Part shown: piece after piece, positions 14,838-15,469 of the stretch
Layout: every line of letters starts with the position of its first letter
Position numbering within the stretch: the stretch's first letter is position 1
Assembly: GCA_965662885.1 (NCBI GenBank)
Contig: CBFIJI010000047.1
Location: 1-15,469 of the forward strand
Length of the DNA stretch: 15,469 bases
DNA from: CBFIJI01 sp965662885
GTDB lineage: Bacteria; Bacteroidota; Bacteroidia; Flavobacteriales; Flavobacteriaceae
Reading direction: 5' to 3'
The notes under the pieces: generated by a model
Told to the model about the DNA's origin: nothing
What the model saw: the letters and a program-made list of their open reading frames with translations, nothing else
Database searches by the model: none
Made by a program: the position numbers and the translations under genes

Positions 14838-15469
14838 TTAATCATCCTTAATGCAACGCACAGCAAAGCCGAACGACTTACTGTTGTAGAACATGCGGGC
14901 ACTGCTACTGTTGAAGTCCAAGAACCACGCACTGGTAGTACTGCCGTCATCCGTACTGGACCAATAGTAGCCGCCGCTACCGACAAAGCTCGAACCCAAC
15001 GCTCCGGACCCGGAGGAGCGATAGCCCGTACGGGTTAGTTTTAATGAACCCCATGCCCCCTCATGACTATCACCGCCATGATTAGAAAATTCAGCCTCTT
15101 CAAGGTCCCATTCCGCTTTGGTAGGCAGACGATAGCCCGTAGGACAAGCTGTCTGGGCATCATTCCAACTATAAAACCTCCCAAATTCAGTCGCAGTATC
15201 ACTACCGGTATCACCGATACTTGCTGGTGCCTTTGTCGCTCCCATATTTCGGTCCAACCAAATCTTTCCTGTTCCCGCAGAAATGATGGGTTTATAGGTC
15301 AAGCTGTTAAGACTTACGTCTGGCAGATCGACATCGGTTGGCTTAAATGTAAACCAGTTGCCGTTGTTATACGTATTTAAGGAATTATTGTTGGAGTTAT
15401 AATACATATCTCCATTGCTAAGGCCTGTTTTTGACGGCAGGCTGGAAACGAATTTAATCCCACTGCTGG
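14838..15469 (-). CDS. FISUMP-domain protein, 5' end beyond the window
   Basis: The 3' part (210 codons) of a gene that stays open to the window edge; the ATG at 15407 is internal, because the frame continues upstream without a stop. The upstream residues (FVSSLPSKTGLSNGDMYYNSNNN, then TYNNGNW) look like a repeat-rich or fibre-like segment. It is followed by a FISUMP (Fibrobacter succinogenes major paralogous) domain: IWLDRNMGAT, GRFYSWNDAQTACPTGYRLPTKAEWD, GSGGYYWSST, AWFLDF and GFAVRCIKDD at the C-terminus. This family is secreted or surface-bound and has a C-type-lectin-like fold, so a binding role is plausible, but the ligand is unknown. Two cysteines (in ACPTG and VRC) could form the fold's disulfide. 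G+C is about half (30 of 60 in 14881-14940), above the neighbouring genes. Signal peptide and full length cannot be seen. Confidence 0.88.
   Translation of the reverse strand, partial: SSGIKFVSSLPSKTGLSNGDMYYNSNNNSLNTYNNGNWFTFKPTDVDLPDVSLNSLTYKPIISAGTGKIWLDRNMGATKAPASIGDTGSDTATEFGRFYSWNDAQTACPTGYRLPTKAEWDLEEAEFSNHGGDSHEGAWGSLKLTRTGYRSSGSGALGSSFVGSGGYYWSSTDDGSTTSAWFLDFNSSSARMFYNSKSFGFAVRCIKDD

Noticed and set aside
14699..14986. A 95-residue minus-strand frame overlapping the FISUMP C-terminus and its terminator
   Set aside because: It overlaps the recognised FISUMP frame in another phase and runs through the palindrome and terminator hairpin.
1..15469. CRISPR array, tRNA, rRNA, insertion sequence or prophage gene
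   Set aside because: No regularly spaced repeats, cloverleaf, transposase or phage-protein motif was seen on either strand.

Overview
The window looks like chromosomal DNA from a marine, phototrophic member of the Flavobacteriia (Bacteroidota). Evidence: a green-type proteorhodopsin with Met at the tuning position, a Brp/Blh retinal-forming enzyme beside it, AT-rich compact gene packing, almost no Shine-Dalgarno sequences, and seven exact copies of the Bacteroidota -7 promoter box (TAnnTTTG) just upstream of gene starts. The order is housekeeping genes with one phototrophy insert, and a compositionally different gene at the right edge. No rRNA, tRNA, CRISPR array, transposase or phage gene is visible.

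Left part (1-5663). Positions 1-206 are non-coding. A PLP enzyme of the cystathionine beta-synthase/cysteine synthase type and a LolC/E-like FtsX permease lie on the minus strand. Twelve bases away, and divergent, is a DUF1343/NamZ-family peptidoglycan hydrolase gene broken by a single in-frame TAG. queE (queuosine/7-deazaguanine pathway) converges on it with a 4-base overlap. A VOC/glyoxalase-fold protein and an unrecognised polytopic membrane protein form a short plus-strand operon divergent from queE.

Middle (5650-9716). folD and ffh form a minus-strand pair, with blh upstream of them on the same strand. The proteorhodopsin gene is divergent from blh across a 109-base AT-only spacer carrying a perfect dyad. 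Blh cleaves beta-carotene to retinal, the chromophore that proteorhodopsin needs to pump protons in light, so the pair is a functional unit; the carotenoid genes themselves must lie elsewhere. A strong, bidirectional-looking terminator closes the rhodopsin gene and argS, which converge.

Right part (9715-15469). argS, then a translationally coupled pair (unknown 141-residue protein and an SDR/DUF2867 oxidoreductase) pointing right, then citrate synthase pointing left. After a hairpin terminator and a 32-base near-perfect palindrome comes the 3' end of a FISUMP-domain protein that runs off the window.

Most worth following up: the nonsense codon in the NamZ gene, the Gly in helix E of the rhodopsin that would allow a carotenoid antenna, the dyad between blh and the rhodopsin gene, and the FISUMP gene with its C-type-lectin-like C-terminus and adjacent palindromic repeats. 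I did not find a clearly new system.
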